A DNA stretch of 64,000 nucleotides, from NCBI RefSeq assembly GCF_019740335.1, contig NZ_JAHXZS010000009.1:24550-88549 (forward strand), written 5' to 3'. The notes beneath the pieces are model-generated. The model worked only from the letters and a program-made list of their open reading frames with translations, was not told the DNA's origin and did not search any database. This stretch comes from Alteraquisediminimonas sediminicola (lineage in GTDB: Bacteria > Pseudomonadota > Alphaproteobacteria > Sphingomonadales > Sphingomonadaceae). The position numbers and the translations under genes are program-made. How positions within the stretch are numbered: the first letter of the stretch is position 1; every line of letters begins with the position of its first letter. Shown here piece by piece: positions 51,072 through 59,626 of this stretch.

Positions 51072-52282
51072 TGGATTGCGATTTTTCTTCTGACGAACTG
51101 GCGTTTCGCGATGAGGTGCGGGCTTTTCTTGCGGAAAACCTGACCGAGGAAATGCGTAAGTGCGCGGCGGCTACGCCGTCGGTCTTTGTCGAGCCGGATA
51201 TTGGTCAGGTCTGGAATGCCATTTTGAACAAGCGGGGTTGGCTCGCTTATCAATGGCCGGTGGCCTATGGCGGTCCGGGCTGGACCCCGACCCAGCGTTA
51301 TATCTTTGAAAAGGAATGCGCGCTTGCGGGTGCGCCGACCTTGACCGTGCTCAGCCTCAAGCTGTTGGCACCGGTGATTTATAATTTCGGCACGCAAGAG
51401 CAGAAGGATTTCTATCTGCCACGGATCCTGTCGGGTGAAGATTATTGGTGTCAGGGCTTCTCCGAACCGGGTTCGGGGTCTGACCTTGCCTCATTGCAAT
51501 GCCGCGCCGAGCGGGTGGGCGACAAGTACATCATCAACGGTTCGAAAATCTGGACGACCCACGCCCATCATGCGAACCGCATGTTCTGTCTTGTCCGCAC
51601 ATCCACCGAAGGCAAGCCGCAGGCGGGCATCAGCTTTGTCCTGCTGGAAATGGATCAGCCGGGCGTGAGTGTCAGCCCGATCTTGACCCTTGCCGGGGAT
51701 CATGAGGTCAATCAGGTGTTTTTCGACAATGTCGAAATCCCTGTGTCCGCACGCGTTGGTGAAGAAGGGGACGGGTGGAAGATCGCCAAGTTCCTGTTGG
51801 AAAATGAACGGGGCGGTTCCTGCCTCGCGCCGCGCCTGTTGGCCGATCTGAGCACGATCGAACAGGCCGCCGCGCATGAGCCGGATGGCAAGGGCGGCAA
51901 ATTGGCCGATGATGTCGACTGGAAGCGTCGTCTGGCGTCGGTGCGCCTGTCGGCGCAGTCGCTTGAAATCATCGAGCTGCGGATTTTGGCCGATGTGGCC
52001 AAGGGCCGCTTGCCGGGGCCGCAGACGTCGCTGATCAAGATGCTGGCATCCTCAATTCGTCAGGATGTGGATTTGCTGGCGGTTGACCTTTATGGCCATG
52101 CCGGGCTTCAGCTTGATACCACCCGGCCACTTTATGGCCCGGATGCGCCCGTGTCGCCGCTGCATTCCAGCGGCGCGCAGCTCGCCAGCCCGCGCTATTT
52201 GAATAGCCGTGCATGGACCGTTTTCGGCGGCACCAATGAGGTGCAGGCCAACATCATCGCCAAAACTGTGTTGGGCCTGTGA
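51071..52282 (+). CDS. Acyl-CoA dehydrogenase family protein
   Basis: A 403-residue acyl-CoA dehydrogenase. The FAD/substrate signatures are WCQGFSEPGSGSDLASLQC and INGSKIWTTHAHHA, the middle domain ends FDNVEIPVSARVGEEGDGW, and the C-terminus ends TVFGGTNEVQANIIAKTVLG. It desaturates a CoA thioester with electrons going to ETF. The ATG overlaps the thiolase-like stop. Together with the OB-fold/thiolase pair this gives desaturation and C-C cleavage in one transcript; the hydratase would come from elsewhere. Confidence 0.92.
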   Translation: MDCDFSSDELAFRDEVRAFLAENLTEEMRKCAAATPSVFVEPDIGQVWNAILNKRGWLAYQWPVAYGGPGWTPTQRYIFEKECALAGAPTLTVLSLKLLAPVIYNFGTQEQKDFYLPRILSGEDYWCQGFSEPGSGSDLASLQCRAERVGDKYIINGSKIWTTHAHHANRMFCLVRTSTEGKPQAGISFVLLEMDQPGVSVSPILTLAGDHEVNQVFFDNVEIPVSARVGEEGDGWKIAKFLLENERGGSCLAPRLLADLSTIEQAAAHEPDGKGGKLADDVDWKRRLASVRLSAQSLEIIELRILADVAKGRLPGPQTSLIKMLASSIRQDVDLLAVDLYGHAGLQLDTTRPLYGPDAPVSPLHSSGAQLASPRYLNSRAWTVFGGTNEVQANIIAKTVLGL

Positions 52283-52308
52283 GAGCCTGAAGGAAGAGGA
52301 TCGACAAG

Positions 52309-53280
52309 ATGCAATTGAGCCGAGACGCGTTACTGCGCGCATATCGCCAGATGAAGGTGATACGCGAATTCGAAGAGCGACTGCACACTGAAATCATGAC
52401 CGGCGAAATCGCGGGTTTCACCCATTTGTATTGCGGTCAGGAAGCTGTCGCGGTTGGGGTGTGCGAGCATCTCGATAGCGTCGACAAGATCATTTCGACC
52501 CATCGCGGCCATGGCCATTGCATCGCCAAGGGCTGTGATGTCCCGACGATGATGAAGGAAATCTGGGGCAGCAGCGAAGGCACGTGCAAGGGCAAGGGCG
52601 GTTCGATGCATATCGCCGATCTCGATCACGGCATGTTGGGTGCGAACGGCATTGTTGGCGGCGGCGCACCGATTGCTGTCGGCGCGGCGATGGCGGCCAA
52701 GATCGATGGCAAGGGCAAGGTTTCGATTGCATTTTCCGGCGACGGCGCGTGCAACCAGGGCACGACCTTTGAAGCGATGAACATGGCGGTTGTCACCAAG
52801 GCACCGTGCATTTTCGTGTTCGAAAACAACCATTATTCCGAACATACCGGCGTCGATTATGCTGTCGGCACCAATCTGGACATCGCTAGCCGTGCGGAAG
52901 CATTCGGCATGAAGGTCTGGCGCGGTAATGGCGTCGACTTCTTCTCGGTCCATGAAACCATGCGCGAAGTGCTGGAATATGTGCGCGCGGGTAATGGCCC
53001 TGCGGCGGTCGAATTCGACACCGAGCGCTTCTTCGGCCATTTCGAGGGCGATCCCCAGCGTTATCGTGGCGAGGGCGAACTCGACCGGATTCGCGATGAA
53101 CGCGATTGCTTGAAGATTTTCCGTGAAAAGGTCACGCAGGCGAAATTGCTTGAAGGCGCAGATCTTGATGCGGTTGATGCCGATGTCATGTCCCTGATCG
53201 AAGCGTCCGTCGAAGGTGCGCGTGCAGCGCCCCGTCCGACGGCCGAAGATGTCCTCACCGACGTCTATATTTCGTACTGA
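52309..53280 (+). CDS. Thiamine-diphosphate dehydrogenase E1 alpha subunit (pyruvate/acetoin dehydrogenase type)
   Basis: A 323-residue E1 alpha subunit. The ThDP/Mg motif begins GDGACNQGTTFEAMN and ends with VFENN, the expected GDG-to-NN span. THRGHGHCIAKG and GKGGSMHIAD are the usual substrate-channel segments. Length suits AcoA or small PdhA. It decarboxylates a 2-oxo acid, or cleaves an acetoin-like diketone, and passes the acyl group to the E2 lipoyl domain. AGGAAGAGG precedes the ATG. E1 beta and E2 follow directly. Confidence 0.92.
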   Translation: MQLSRDALLRAYRQMKVIREFEERLHTEIMTGEIAGFTHLYCGQEAVAVGVCEHLDSVDKIISTHRGHGHCIAKGCDVPTMMKEIWGSSEGTCKGKGGSMHIADLDHGMLGANGIVGGGAPIAVGAAMAAKIDGKGKVSIAFSGDGACNQGTTFEAMNMAVVTKAPCIFVFENNHYSEHTGVDYAVGTNLDIASRAEAFGMKVWRGNGVDFFSVHETMREVLEYVRAGNGPAAVEFDTERFFGHFEGDPQRYRGEGELDRIRDERDCLKIFREKVTQAKLLEGADLDAVDADVMSLIEASVEGARAAPRPTAEDVLTDVYISY

Positions 53281-53296
53281 TTGGGGAGAGACTGAC

Positions 53297-54307
53297 ATGG
53301 CAAACATGATGTATCGTGAAGCAGTGCTCCGGACCATTTTCGAGGAAATGGAGCGCGATGAGAATGTGGTGATGCTCGGCGAAGATATCGTCGGCGGCAT
53401 GGGCACCGCAGGCGGCCCGGAAGCCATTGGCGGCATCTGGAGCACGTCGACCGGCCTGTTCGGCAAGTTCGGCGCGAACCGCGTGATCGACACCCCGATT
53501 TCGGAAAGCGCCATTATCGGCGCGGCCAATGGTTTGGCCTTGTCGGGCAAGCGCCCGATTGCCGAACTGATGTTCGCCGATTTTATCGGCGTGAGCCTTG
53601 ACCAGATATGGAACCAGATGGGCAAGTTCCGCTATATGTTTGGCGGCAAGAGCAAATGCCCGGCGGTTGTCCGCATGGCCTATGGTGCCGGTTTCAACGC
53701 CGCGCCGCAGCATAGCCAGTCGGTGCATTCGCTGTTGACCAGCATGCCGGGTTTGAAGGTCGTGATACCATCGACCCCGGCGGATGTGGTCGGTCTGTTG
53801 CGCACCGCGATCCGCGATGACGATCCCGTGATGTTCCTTGAACACAAGGCGCTTTATGCGACCAAGGGCGAGGTGCCGGACGGCGATTATACCATTCCTT
53901 TCGGTCATGCGCGCCTTACCCGTGCAGGGCAGGATGTCACCATCGTCACTTGTGGTCTGATGGTTGGTTTCTGCGAACGCGTGGCGGACAAGCTGGCCAA
54001 GGAAGGCATTGGTTGCGATGTCATCGATTTGCGCACGACCAGCCCATTGGATGAAGAAGCGATCCTCGATTCGGTGGAGGTGACCGGTCGTTTGATCGTG
54101 GTGGACGAAAGCACGCCGCGTTGCTCCATCGCGACCGACATCGTCGCTTTGGTCGCTGAAAAGGCATATTCCAGCCTCAAGGCGCCGTCCGTGATGGTGA
54201 CGCCGCCGCATACGCCGGTGCCGTTCGCGCGCGAACTGGAAAGCGCCTATCTTCCCTCGACGGACAAGATCGAGGCGGCAGTCCGCAAGATCTTGGCCTG
54301 GCGCTGA
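53297..54307 (+). CDS. Thiamine-diphosphate dehydrogenase E1 beta subunit
   Basis: A 336-residue E1 beta subunit. MYREAVLRTIFEEMERD starts the fold, NRVIDTPISESAIIGAANG and QHSQSVHSLL are family landmarks, and DVIDLRTTSPLDEEAILDS is the start of the C-terminal domain. ATG at 53297 follows GGGGAGAG and is 16 bases after E1 alpha. It pairs with E1 alpha as an alpha2-beta2 tetramer. Confidence 0.93.
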   Translation: MANMMYREAVLRTIFEEMERDENVVMLGEDIVGGMGTAGGPEAIGGIWSTSTGLFGKFGANRVIDTPISESAIIGAANGLALSGKRPIAELMFADFIGVSLDQIWNQMGKFRYMFGGKSKCPAVVRMAYGAGFNAAPQHSQSVHSLLTSMPGLKVVIPSTPADVVGLLRTAIRDDDPVMFLEHKALYATKGEVPDGDYTIPFGHARLTRAGQDVTIVTCGLMVGFCERVADKLAKEGIGCDVIDLRTTSPLDEEAILDSVEVTGRLIVVDESTPRCSIATDIVALVAEKAYSSLKAPSVMVTPPHTPVPFARELESAYLPSTDKIEAAVRKILAWR

Positions 54308-54321
54308 TTAAGGACAGGTCC

Positions 54322-55761
54322 ATGGCCAATATTCGCGCATTCACCATGCCCAAATGGGGCATCGAAATGACTGAAGGCACACTCGCGGAATGGATGGTGC
54401 AAGAGGGCGAAGCCTTCAAGCGCGGCCAGACCCTGTGCCTGATTGAAACCGACAAGATCACCAACGAAGTCGAGGCCGAGTTCGACGCTGTGTTGCGTCG
54501 GGTCATCATCCCGGCGGGTGGCGATGTGCAGCCGGTGGGGGCATTGCTCGCGATATTTGCAGATGCAGATGATAGCGACGCCGACATCGATGCGTTTATG
54601 GGCAATTTCAAGGCGGCAGACACCAGCGTTGCCGCGCGTCAATCGGACGATGCGGCCCCTGCGCCTGCGCCGGTTGCCGCCAGTGCCGCGCCTGCGCCTG
54701 CGCCCACGCCCAAGAAGATCGAGACCAACCGTCCGATCAGCCCGGAAGCGTTGAAGCTTGCGGAACTGCGTGGTGTCGATCTCGATCCGATCGAAGGCTC
54801 TGGCCGTGGCGGTCGGATTACCTATCAGGACGTCGATCAAGCGAGCCGCAGCGCATCTGCCCCGGCATTGCTGGGCGTGGCGGAACTGCCGCTCAATCTT
54901 GATGGATTTTACGCATCCCCGCTCGCCAAGCGATTGGCGGCCATGCACAATGTCGATCTGTCCAAGGTCAAGGGCAGTGGCGCACGCGGTCGTATTTCCA
55001 AGGCGGACGTGCTGGCGCTCGTGCAGCCCGCGGCACCGGCAGCCGCCGGTTTCCTCGCGCCCGCAGCGCCGGTCGATAACCGCCCAACGATCGTGCCGAT
55101 GGACAAGATCCGCAAGGTCGTGGCTCGTCGTCTGACCGAAGCCAAGCAGACCATCCCGCATTTCTATCTGCGCATGAATGTGCGGGTGGATGAATTGCTG
55201 GCGATGCGGAAAACGGCCAATCTCGTGCTGGGGACCAAGGCATCGATCAATGATTATCTGATCCGTGCCGTGGGCGTGGCGCTGGCGCGTCATCCTGATG
55301 TCAATGTGCAGGTCCATGGCGATACGATTCATCACTTTGCCCATGCGGATGTTTCGGTTGCCATCGCATCGCCCAAGGGGCTGGTGACGCCGGTTGTGCG
55401 CGCGGCGAATACGCTGCGGGTCGACCAAATCGCCGCTGCCACCAAGGGGTTGATCGCCAAGGCCGAAAGCGGCAAATTGTCGTTTGCGGATATGGAAGGC
55501 GGCACTTTCTCGGTGTCGAACCTTGGCATGTTCGGGCTGGACCAGTTCGATGCGATCATCAATCCGCCGCAGGGCGCGATTTTGGCGGTCGGCGGGATCA
55601 ATAAGGTCGCTGCCGAAGGCGAAAATGGCCAGGTGCGTTTTGAAAGCCGGATGGGCCTGTCCCTGTCTTGCGATCACCGCGCGATTGATGGCGCGGCGGG
55701 GGCCAAGTTCCTCGCGACGCTGAAGGGCCTGATTGAAGCGCCGGAAGGCTTGTTCGCCTGA
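54322..55761 (+). CDS. Dihydrolipoamide acyltransferase E2 with two peripheral-subunit-binding domains
   Basis: A 479-residue E2. The lipoyl domain spans about 1-80, with the lipoyl lysine Lys45 in ETDKI. An Ala/Pro-rich linker runs to about residue 130. Two peripheral-subunit-binding domains follow, near 136-172 (SPEALKLAELRGVDL, GSGRGGRITYQDV) and 193-231 (SPLAKRLAAMHNVDL, GSGARGRISKADV). The catalytic domain starts near 256 (MDKIRKVVARRL) and has the active-site CDHRAIDG with His452 and Asp456. Most E2 proteins carry one such binding domain, so this one is unusual. The E3 gene lies 6 kb downstream. Confidence 0.92.
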   Translation: MANIRAFTMPKWGIEMTEGTLAEWMVQEGEAFKRGQTLCLIETDKITNEVEAEFDAVLRRVIIPAGGDVQPVGALLAIFADADDSDADIDAFMGNFKAADTSVAARQSDDAAPAPAPVAASAAPAPAPTPKKIETNRPISPEALKLAELRGVDLDPIEGSGRGGRITYQDVDQASRSASAPALLGVAELPLNLDGFYASPLAKRLAAMHNVDLSKVKGSGARGRISKADVLALVQPAAPAAAGFLAPAAPVDNRPTIVPMDKIRKVVARRLTEAKQTIPHFYLRMNVRVDELLAMRKTANLVLGTKASINDYLIRAVGVALARHPDVNVQVHGDTIHHFAHADVSVAIASPKGLVTPVVRAANTLRVDQIAAATKGLIAKAESGKLSFADMEGGTFSVSNLGMFGLDQFDAIINPPQGAILAVGGINKVAAEGENGQVRFESRMGLSLSCDHRAIDGAAGAKFLATLKGLIEAPEGLFA

Positions 55762-55783
55762 CAGGCACGTTACTGAGTTCATG

Positions 55784-55821
55784 AAAAAGGCCACCCCGAA
55801 CCGTTCGGGGTGGCCTTTTTT
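55784..55821. terminator. Strong intrinsic terminator, symmetrical
   Basis: AAAAAGGCCACCCCGAAC paired with GTTCGGGGTGGCCTTTTTT, a near-continuous stem. It ends the OB-fold/thiolase/E1/E2 operon. Confidence 0.93.
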
Positions 55822-55859
55822 GTGTCTCTTAACGCGCCGTCATCCCTGCATTCCCTTAA

Positions 55860-55963
55860 CGTCATCCCCGCGCAGGCGGGGATCCAGACAGGGCGGACCG
55901 TCACGGGATGTACATCCCTCGATGCGATGGTGCGTCTGGATTCCCGCCTGCGCGGGAATGACG
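55860..55963. repeat. Pair of inverted REP-like palindromic units
   Basis: Each unit is about 30 bases: 55860-55889 and, inverted, 55934-55963. They match at about 28 of 30 positions, with the core CCCGCGCAGGCGGG. Each core folds on itself, and the intervening DNA contains GGGATGTACATCCC, a perfect 14-base palindrome at 55905-55918. This looks like a dispersed intergenic repeat of alphaproteobacteria rather than an insertion sequence; no ORF or target duplication is evident. Confidence 0.75.
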
Positions 55964-55981
55964 AGGGAAGAAGTGTAAGGC

Positions 55982-56383
55982 TCAGATCGAACCCTTGGCC
56001 TTGCAGGCGGCGATAATTGGGGTCGGATCGAAATAATAAGGACGAATTTCGCAAGCCTTGCCATCGCGGAACAGGAACATTTCGCACAGATGCGCGGGGG
56101 CGAGCTTTGGATCAGCGAACTGGAACGACAGCACGACCACGGCATAATCGCCGCCAGCGGTGATCGCTTCGATCTTAAGCCCGGCGACATCCATCATGCC
56201 CATGACCTTGGAATAAAGGTCGCGCAATGCGGTGCGGCCCTTGTACACGCCCGCCATTGGCAGGGTGTCGGCTTCGGTGATGAAAAAATCATCGGTCAGC
56301 ATCGTTTCCGCGAGATCGAAATCACCCACGCCGGTGGCGGCATAGAGGCGGTTGACGAGGTCGACAGTTTCTTCATTTGTCAT
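55982..56383 (-). CDS. SnoaL-like/NTF2-fold protein (polyketide-cyclase-like)
   Basis: A 133-residue NTF2-fold protein. EETVDLVNRLYAATGVGDFDLAETML opens the fold (in two overlapping parts), LTDDFFITEADTLPMAGVYKG carries the typical loop, and EMFLFRDGKACEIRPYYFDP ends it, as in the ketosteroid-isomerase-like/SnoaL_2 branch rather than the SnoaL_4 branch seen elsewhere here. ATG at 56383 follows AAGGAGAG. It is divergent from the MDR gene at 56494 and convergent with the terminator of the E2 operon. Confidence 0.82.
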   Translation of the reverse strand: MTNEETVDLVNRLYAATGVGDFDLAETMLTDDFFITEADTLPMAGVYKGRTALRDLYSKVMGMMDVAGLKIEAITAGGDYAVVVLSFQFADPKLAPAHLCEMFLFRDGKACEIRPYYFDPTPIIAACKAKGSI

Positions 56384-56493
56384 TGTAAGCTCTCCTTGTA
56401 GGTGATGCCGACAGTTCCCTTTTGCAGCGAAAATACGCACCTAGTGCTATGGCTAGCTGCCCTAAGGGGGCTGCGGAGGGGCATAGACCACAC

Positions 56494-57495
56494 ATGACTC
56501 GCCATATTATACTTGCCTCGCGCCCAACGGGCGTGCCGCTGCCGGAAAACTTCCGGTTGGAGGATCGTCGCGATCCGGTTTTGGGCGCGGGGGAGTTCCG
56601 TGTCGAGACGAAAGTCTTTTCGCTGGATGCCGCCATTCGCGGCTTTCTGGATGATCGGCCCAGCTATTTGCCGCCGGTGGAATTGGGTGAACCCGTGATG
56701 GGCATGTCGCTCGGCGAGGTCGTCGAATCCAACAATGAAGATTTTCCGGTGGGCAGTTATGTCCGCGCGCTGGCGACATGGTCCGAGCGTTATGTTCTGA
56801 CGCCATCTGCATTGGGTCTGGAAACCGTCCATCCCGCACCGGGCGTGCCGCTTGAAAATTACATGGGCGTGCAAGGGCCGGTGGGCCTGACCGCATGGGT
56901 CGGCATCAATGTGATCGGGCAGGTCAAGCCGGGCGAGACCGTGCTGATCAGCGCGGCGGCGGGCGCGACCGGCAGCACGGCGGGGCAGATTGCCAAATTG
57001 AAGGGCTGCAAGGTCATCGGTCTGGTAGGCAATGCCGATAAGGCCAAGACGATCCTCGATCTCGGTTTCGATGCGGCGATCAACTATCGCGACGAACCTG
57101 ATCTTGCGGCGGCGATCAAGGCGGCGGCGCCGGAGGGCGTGGACGTTTATTATGACAATGTCGGCGGCGAAACGCTGGAAACCATCCTGCCGTTGATGCG
57201 GATGCATGGCCGTGTTGCAGTGTGCGGGATGATTGGCCAGTATAATGACGCCGATCACCCTTATGGGGTGAAGACATTGTGGCAGCTCGTCGTCAATCGG
57301 ATCACGATGCGCGGCTTCCTCACTTATGACCATCAAGAGCATCTGGCGCAGGCCCAGCAAGAGTTGGACGGCTGGATTGCATCGGGGGCGTTGAAGCCGC
57401 TGGCGAATGTCCGTCACGGGCTGGAGCGGGTGCCGGAAGCCTTTATCGATCTGATGTCGGGGAAAACGACCGGCAAGACCATGGTCACGGTTTGA
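56494..57495 (+). CDS. MDR-family NADP-dependent reductase (zinc-independent)
   Basis: A 333-residue medium-chain reductase related to the proteins at 7857 and 12242. Nucleotide-binding loop SAAAGATGSTAGQIAKLKG, then YYDNVGGETLETILPLM and the C-terminal TMRGFLTYDHQEHL. ATG at 56494 follows GGAGGGG; an upstream in-frame start would reach into the promoter region. It probably reduces an activated carbon-carbon double bond. It opens the last plus-strand operon. Confidence 0.9.
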   Translation: MTRHIILASRPTGVPLPENFRLEDRRDPVLGAGEFRVETKVFSLDAAIRGFLDDRPSYLPPVELGEPVMGMSLGEVVESNNEDFPVGSYVRALATWSERYVLTPSALGLETVHPAPGVPLENYMGVQGPVGLTAWVGINVIGQVKPGETVLISAAAGATGSTAGQIAKLKGCKVIGLVGNADKAKTILDLGFDAAINYRDEPDLAAAIKAAAPEGVDVYYDNVGGETLETILPLMRMHGRVAVCGMIGQYNDADHPYGVKTLWQLVVNRITMRGFLTYDHQEHLAQAQQELDGWIASGALKPLANVRHGLERVPEAFIDLMSGKTTGKTMVTV

Positions 57496-57558
57496 TCGCT
57501 GCATTGGCTGATTTCATCATTGTCTGATAAATGGTCGCTGTCTGAATAGGAGAGAGAA

Positions 57559-57864
57559 ATGATTTTTGTTGCTGGCGCGATGAACATGAAGCCCGAAACA
57601 ATTGACGCATTTGTCCGCGATGTGGCCGCGATGCGCCCCACAGTGCTGACCGAGCCGGGCTGCATTCATTATTCTTTGCTGGTCGAAGATGCGGCCACCG
57701 GCCTTGTCAACGTGCTGGAGCAATGGGAAAGCTATGAAGCCTTGGTCGAGCATCTGAAGATGCCGTGGATCGTCGAGTTTTTCGGCAAGCATGGCGGCAA
57801 TATGACGGCATCGACGATTGAGGTTTTTGACATCGCCGGTACGCGCCCATTGCCGAGCATGTGA
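57559..57864 (+). CDS. Antibiotic biosynthesis monooxygenase (ABM)-domain protein
   Basis: A 101-residue dimeric alpha/beta-barrel protein. MIFVAGAMNMKPETID begins the fold; RPTVLTEPGCIHYSLLVED, NVLEQWESYEALVEHL and the closing strand are the ABM pattern. Such proteins may be cofactor-free monooxygenases or accessory proteins. AGGAGAG lies before the ATG. The VOC gene starts one base after its stop. Confidence 0.85.
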   Translation: MIFVAGAMNMKPETIDAFVRDVAAMRPTVLTEPGCIHYSLLVEDAATGLVNVLEQWESYEALVEHLKMPWIVEFFGKHGGNMTASTIEVFDIAGTRPLPSM

Positions 57865-57865
57865 G

Positions 57866-58405
57866 GTGAGTGCGCTGGCGAACCTTCCGATCAGGCAGAT
57901 TGCCTATTTCGTGCCGGATGTGCGGGCGGCGGCGCTGGCGCATCATCGCCTGTTCGGTTCCGGCCCGTATTTCGTGGCCGAGCATATTCCGTTGCGCCGC
58001 GCCGTCCATCGCGGGGTAGAGCGCACGCTCGATCACACTTCGGCTTATGGCCAATGGGGCGAGCTGATGATCGAATTCGTCCAGCAGAATAATCCCGGCC
58101 CATCCGCCTTTCACGACATGTATCCGGAAGGCGCGGGCGCGAGCGGCATTCATCACATCGCCTTGTTCGTCGACGATGTGCAGGCTGAAATCGCCCGGTT
58201 CAATGCGGCAGGGCATGAAACGGCGCTTTATGCCGAAATGGCCGATGGCTTTGCGTTTGCGTTTATGGACACCGTGGCGGTGGCAGGGCATATGGTGGAA
58301 ATCTACCAGCCGCTGCCGCAATTGACGGGTTTTTACGATATGGTGGCCCAAGCGGCCAAGACATTCACCGGGGAAGGGGTGATTACCGACATCAGCTTTG
58401 GCTGA
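57866..58405 (+). CDS. VOC-family (glyoxalase-like) protein
   Basis: A 179-residue VOC protein similar in design to the one at 36866: PIRQIAYFVPDVRAAALAHH, GELMIEFVQQNN, GIHHIALFVDDVQAEI and AGHMVEIYQPL, with His/Glu metal-ligand positions. The start is GTG at 57866, right after the ABM stop, with a weak GAGG overlap. It is probably a metal-dependent isomerase or lyase; the substrate is unknown. Confidence 0.82.
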   Translation: MSALANLPIRQIAYFVPDVRAAALAHHRLFGSGPYFVAEHIPLRRAVHRGVERTLDHTSAYGQWGELMIEFVQQNNPGPSAFHDMYPEGAGASGIHHIALFVDDVQAEIARFNAAGHETALYAEMADGFAFAFMDTVAVAGHMVEIYQPLPQLTGFYDMVAQAAKTFTGEGVITDISFG

Positions 58406-58459
58406 TATGGGTGCGCCTTGTTTCGGTGAAATTACGATGATGAGACTGGAGAATTACGA

Positions 58460-59626
58460 ATGGTAACCCCCCGCGCAATCGAAGTGGCCGACCGGGTCGA
58501 AAAGTTCGTCCGCGACGTCATATTCGCTTATGAAAAGGACCCGCGTTGCGGCTTTCACGGGCCGAGCGACGATCTCGTCATGGAAATGCGCGCCAAGGCG
58601 AAGGCAGCGGGCGTATTGACCCCGCATATCCTGCCCGATGGTTCCCATTTGACCCAGCGTGAAACGGCGGAAGTGCTGATCCGTTCGGGCCTGTCGCCAC
58701 TGGGACCGCTCGCCTGTAATACGATGGCACCGGATGAGGGCAATATGTATCTCCTCGGCCATGTCGCCTCGGAAGAGCAGAAGGCGCATTTCCTTGCGCC
58801 TTTGGTGTCGGGTGAGGCGCGCTCGGCCTTTTTCATGACCGAACCGGCGGAAGATGGCGGCGCGGGTTCCGATCCGATGATGATGCAGACCACCTGCCAT
58901 CAGGATGGCAATCATTGGGTGATCAACGGTCGCAAGGCGTTCATCACCGGGGCCGAAGGCTCGAAGGTCGGCATCGTCATGGCCAAGTCTTCGGATGGCG
59001 CCTGCATGTTCCTTGTGGACCTGCCAGACCCTGCGATCACGATTGAGCGCGTGCTGGATACTATCGATAGCTCGATGCCGGGCGGCCATGCGGTCGTGCA
59101 GATCAAAAATCTCCGCGTTTCGGCGGATCAGATGCTCGGCCAATCGGGCGAGGGCTTCAAATATGCCCAGATCCGTCTGTCGCCCGCGCGTCTGTCGCAC
59201 TGCATGCGCTGGTTAGGTGCCTGCATCCGCGCGCAGGAAATCGCCACGGCTTATGCGTGCAAGCGTCATGCGTTCGGCAAGCCATTGGTCGATCATGAAG
59301 GCGTTGGCTTCATGCTGGCGGAAAATATGATCGATATTCAGCAGTCGAAGCTGATGATCGATTGGTGCGCGGGCGTGCTTGATACCGGGTCGCTCGGCAC
59401 GTCGGAAAGCTCGATGGCCAAGGTCGCCGTATCGGAAGCGTTGATGCGCATCGCCGATAAATGCGTGCAGGTCATGGGCGGCACCGGCGTGACGCAGGAT
59501 ACGGTGGTGGAGCAGGTGTTCCGCGAAGTGCGGGCGTTCCGTATTTATGACGGCCCGACCGAAGTTCACAAATGGTCACTCGCGAAGAAGATCAAGCGCG
59601 AAAACAAGCTGGCGTTGGGCGCATGA
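58460..59626 (+). CDS. Acyl-CoA dehydrogenase family protein, ACAD10/11- and LvaC-like
   Basis: A 388-residue acyl-CoA dehydrogenase-fold protein. FFMTEPAEDGGAGSDPMM is the FAD/substrate signature, and KAFITGAEGSKVGIVM and the closing VMGGTGVTQDTVVEQ and RIYDGPTEVHK are typical of the ACAD10/11 branch. In that branch, and in bacterial LvaC, the protein works with an APH-type kinase. Here such a kinase gene overlaps its stop by four bases. GGAG is eight bases before the ATG. A role in removing a 4-phosphorylated hydroxyl, rather than plain desaturation, is plausible. Confidence 0.88.
   Translation: MVTPRAIEVADRVEKFVRDVIFAYEKDPRCGFHGPSDDLVMEMRAKAKAAGVLTPHILPDGSHLTQRETAEVLIRSGLSPLGPLACNTMAPDEGNMYLLGHVASEEQKAHFLAPLVSGEARSAFFMTEPAEDGGAGSDPMMMQTTCHQDGNHWVINGRKAFITGAEGSKVGIVMAKSSDGACMFLVDLPDPAITIERVLDTIDSSMPGGHAVVQIKNLRVSADQMLGQSGEGFKYAQIRLSPARLSHCMRWLGACIRAQEIATAYACKRHAFGKPLVDHEGVGFMLAENMIDIQQSKLMIDWCAGVLDTGSLGTSESSMAKVAVSEALMRIADKCVQVMGGTGVTQDTVVEQVFREVRAFRIYDGPTEVHKWSLAKKIKRENKLALGA

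Noticed and set aside
55860..55963. Insertion sequence or CRISPR repeat
   Set aside because: No transposase frame, and only two inverted units, not a spaced direct-repeat array.
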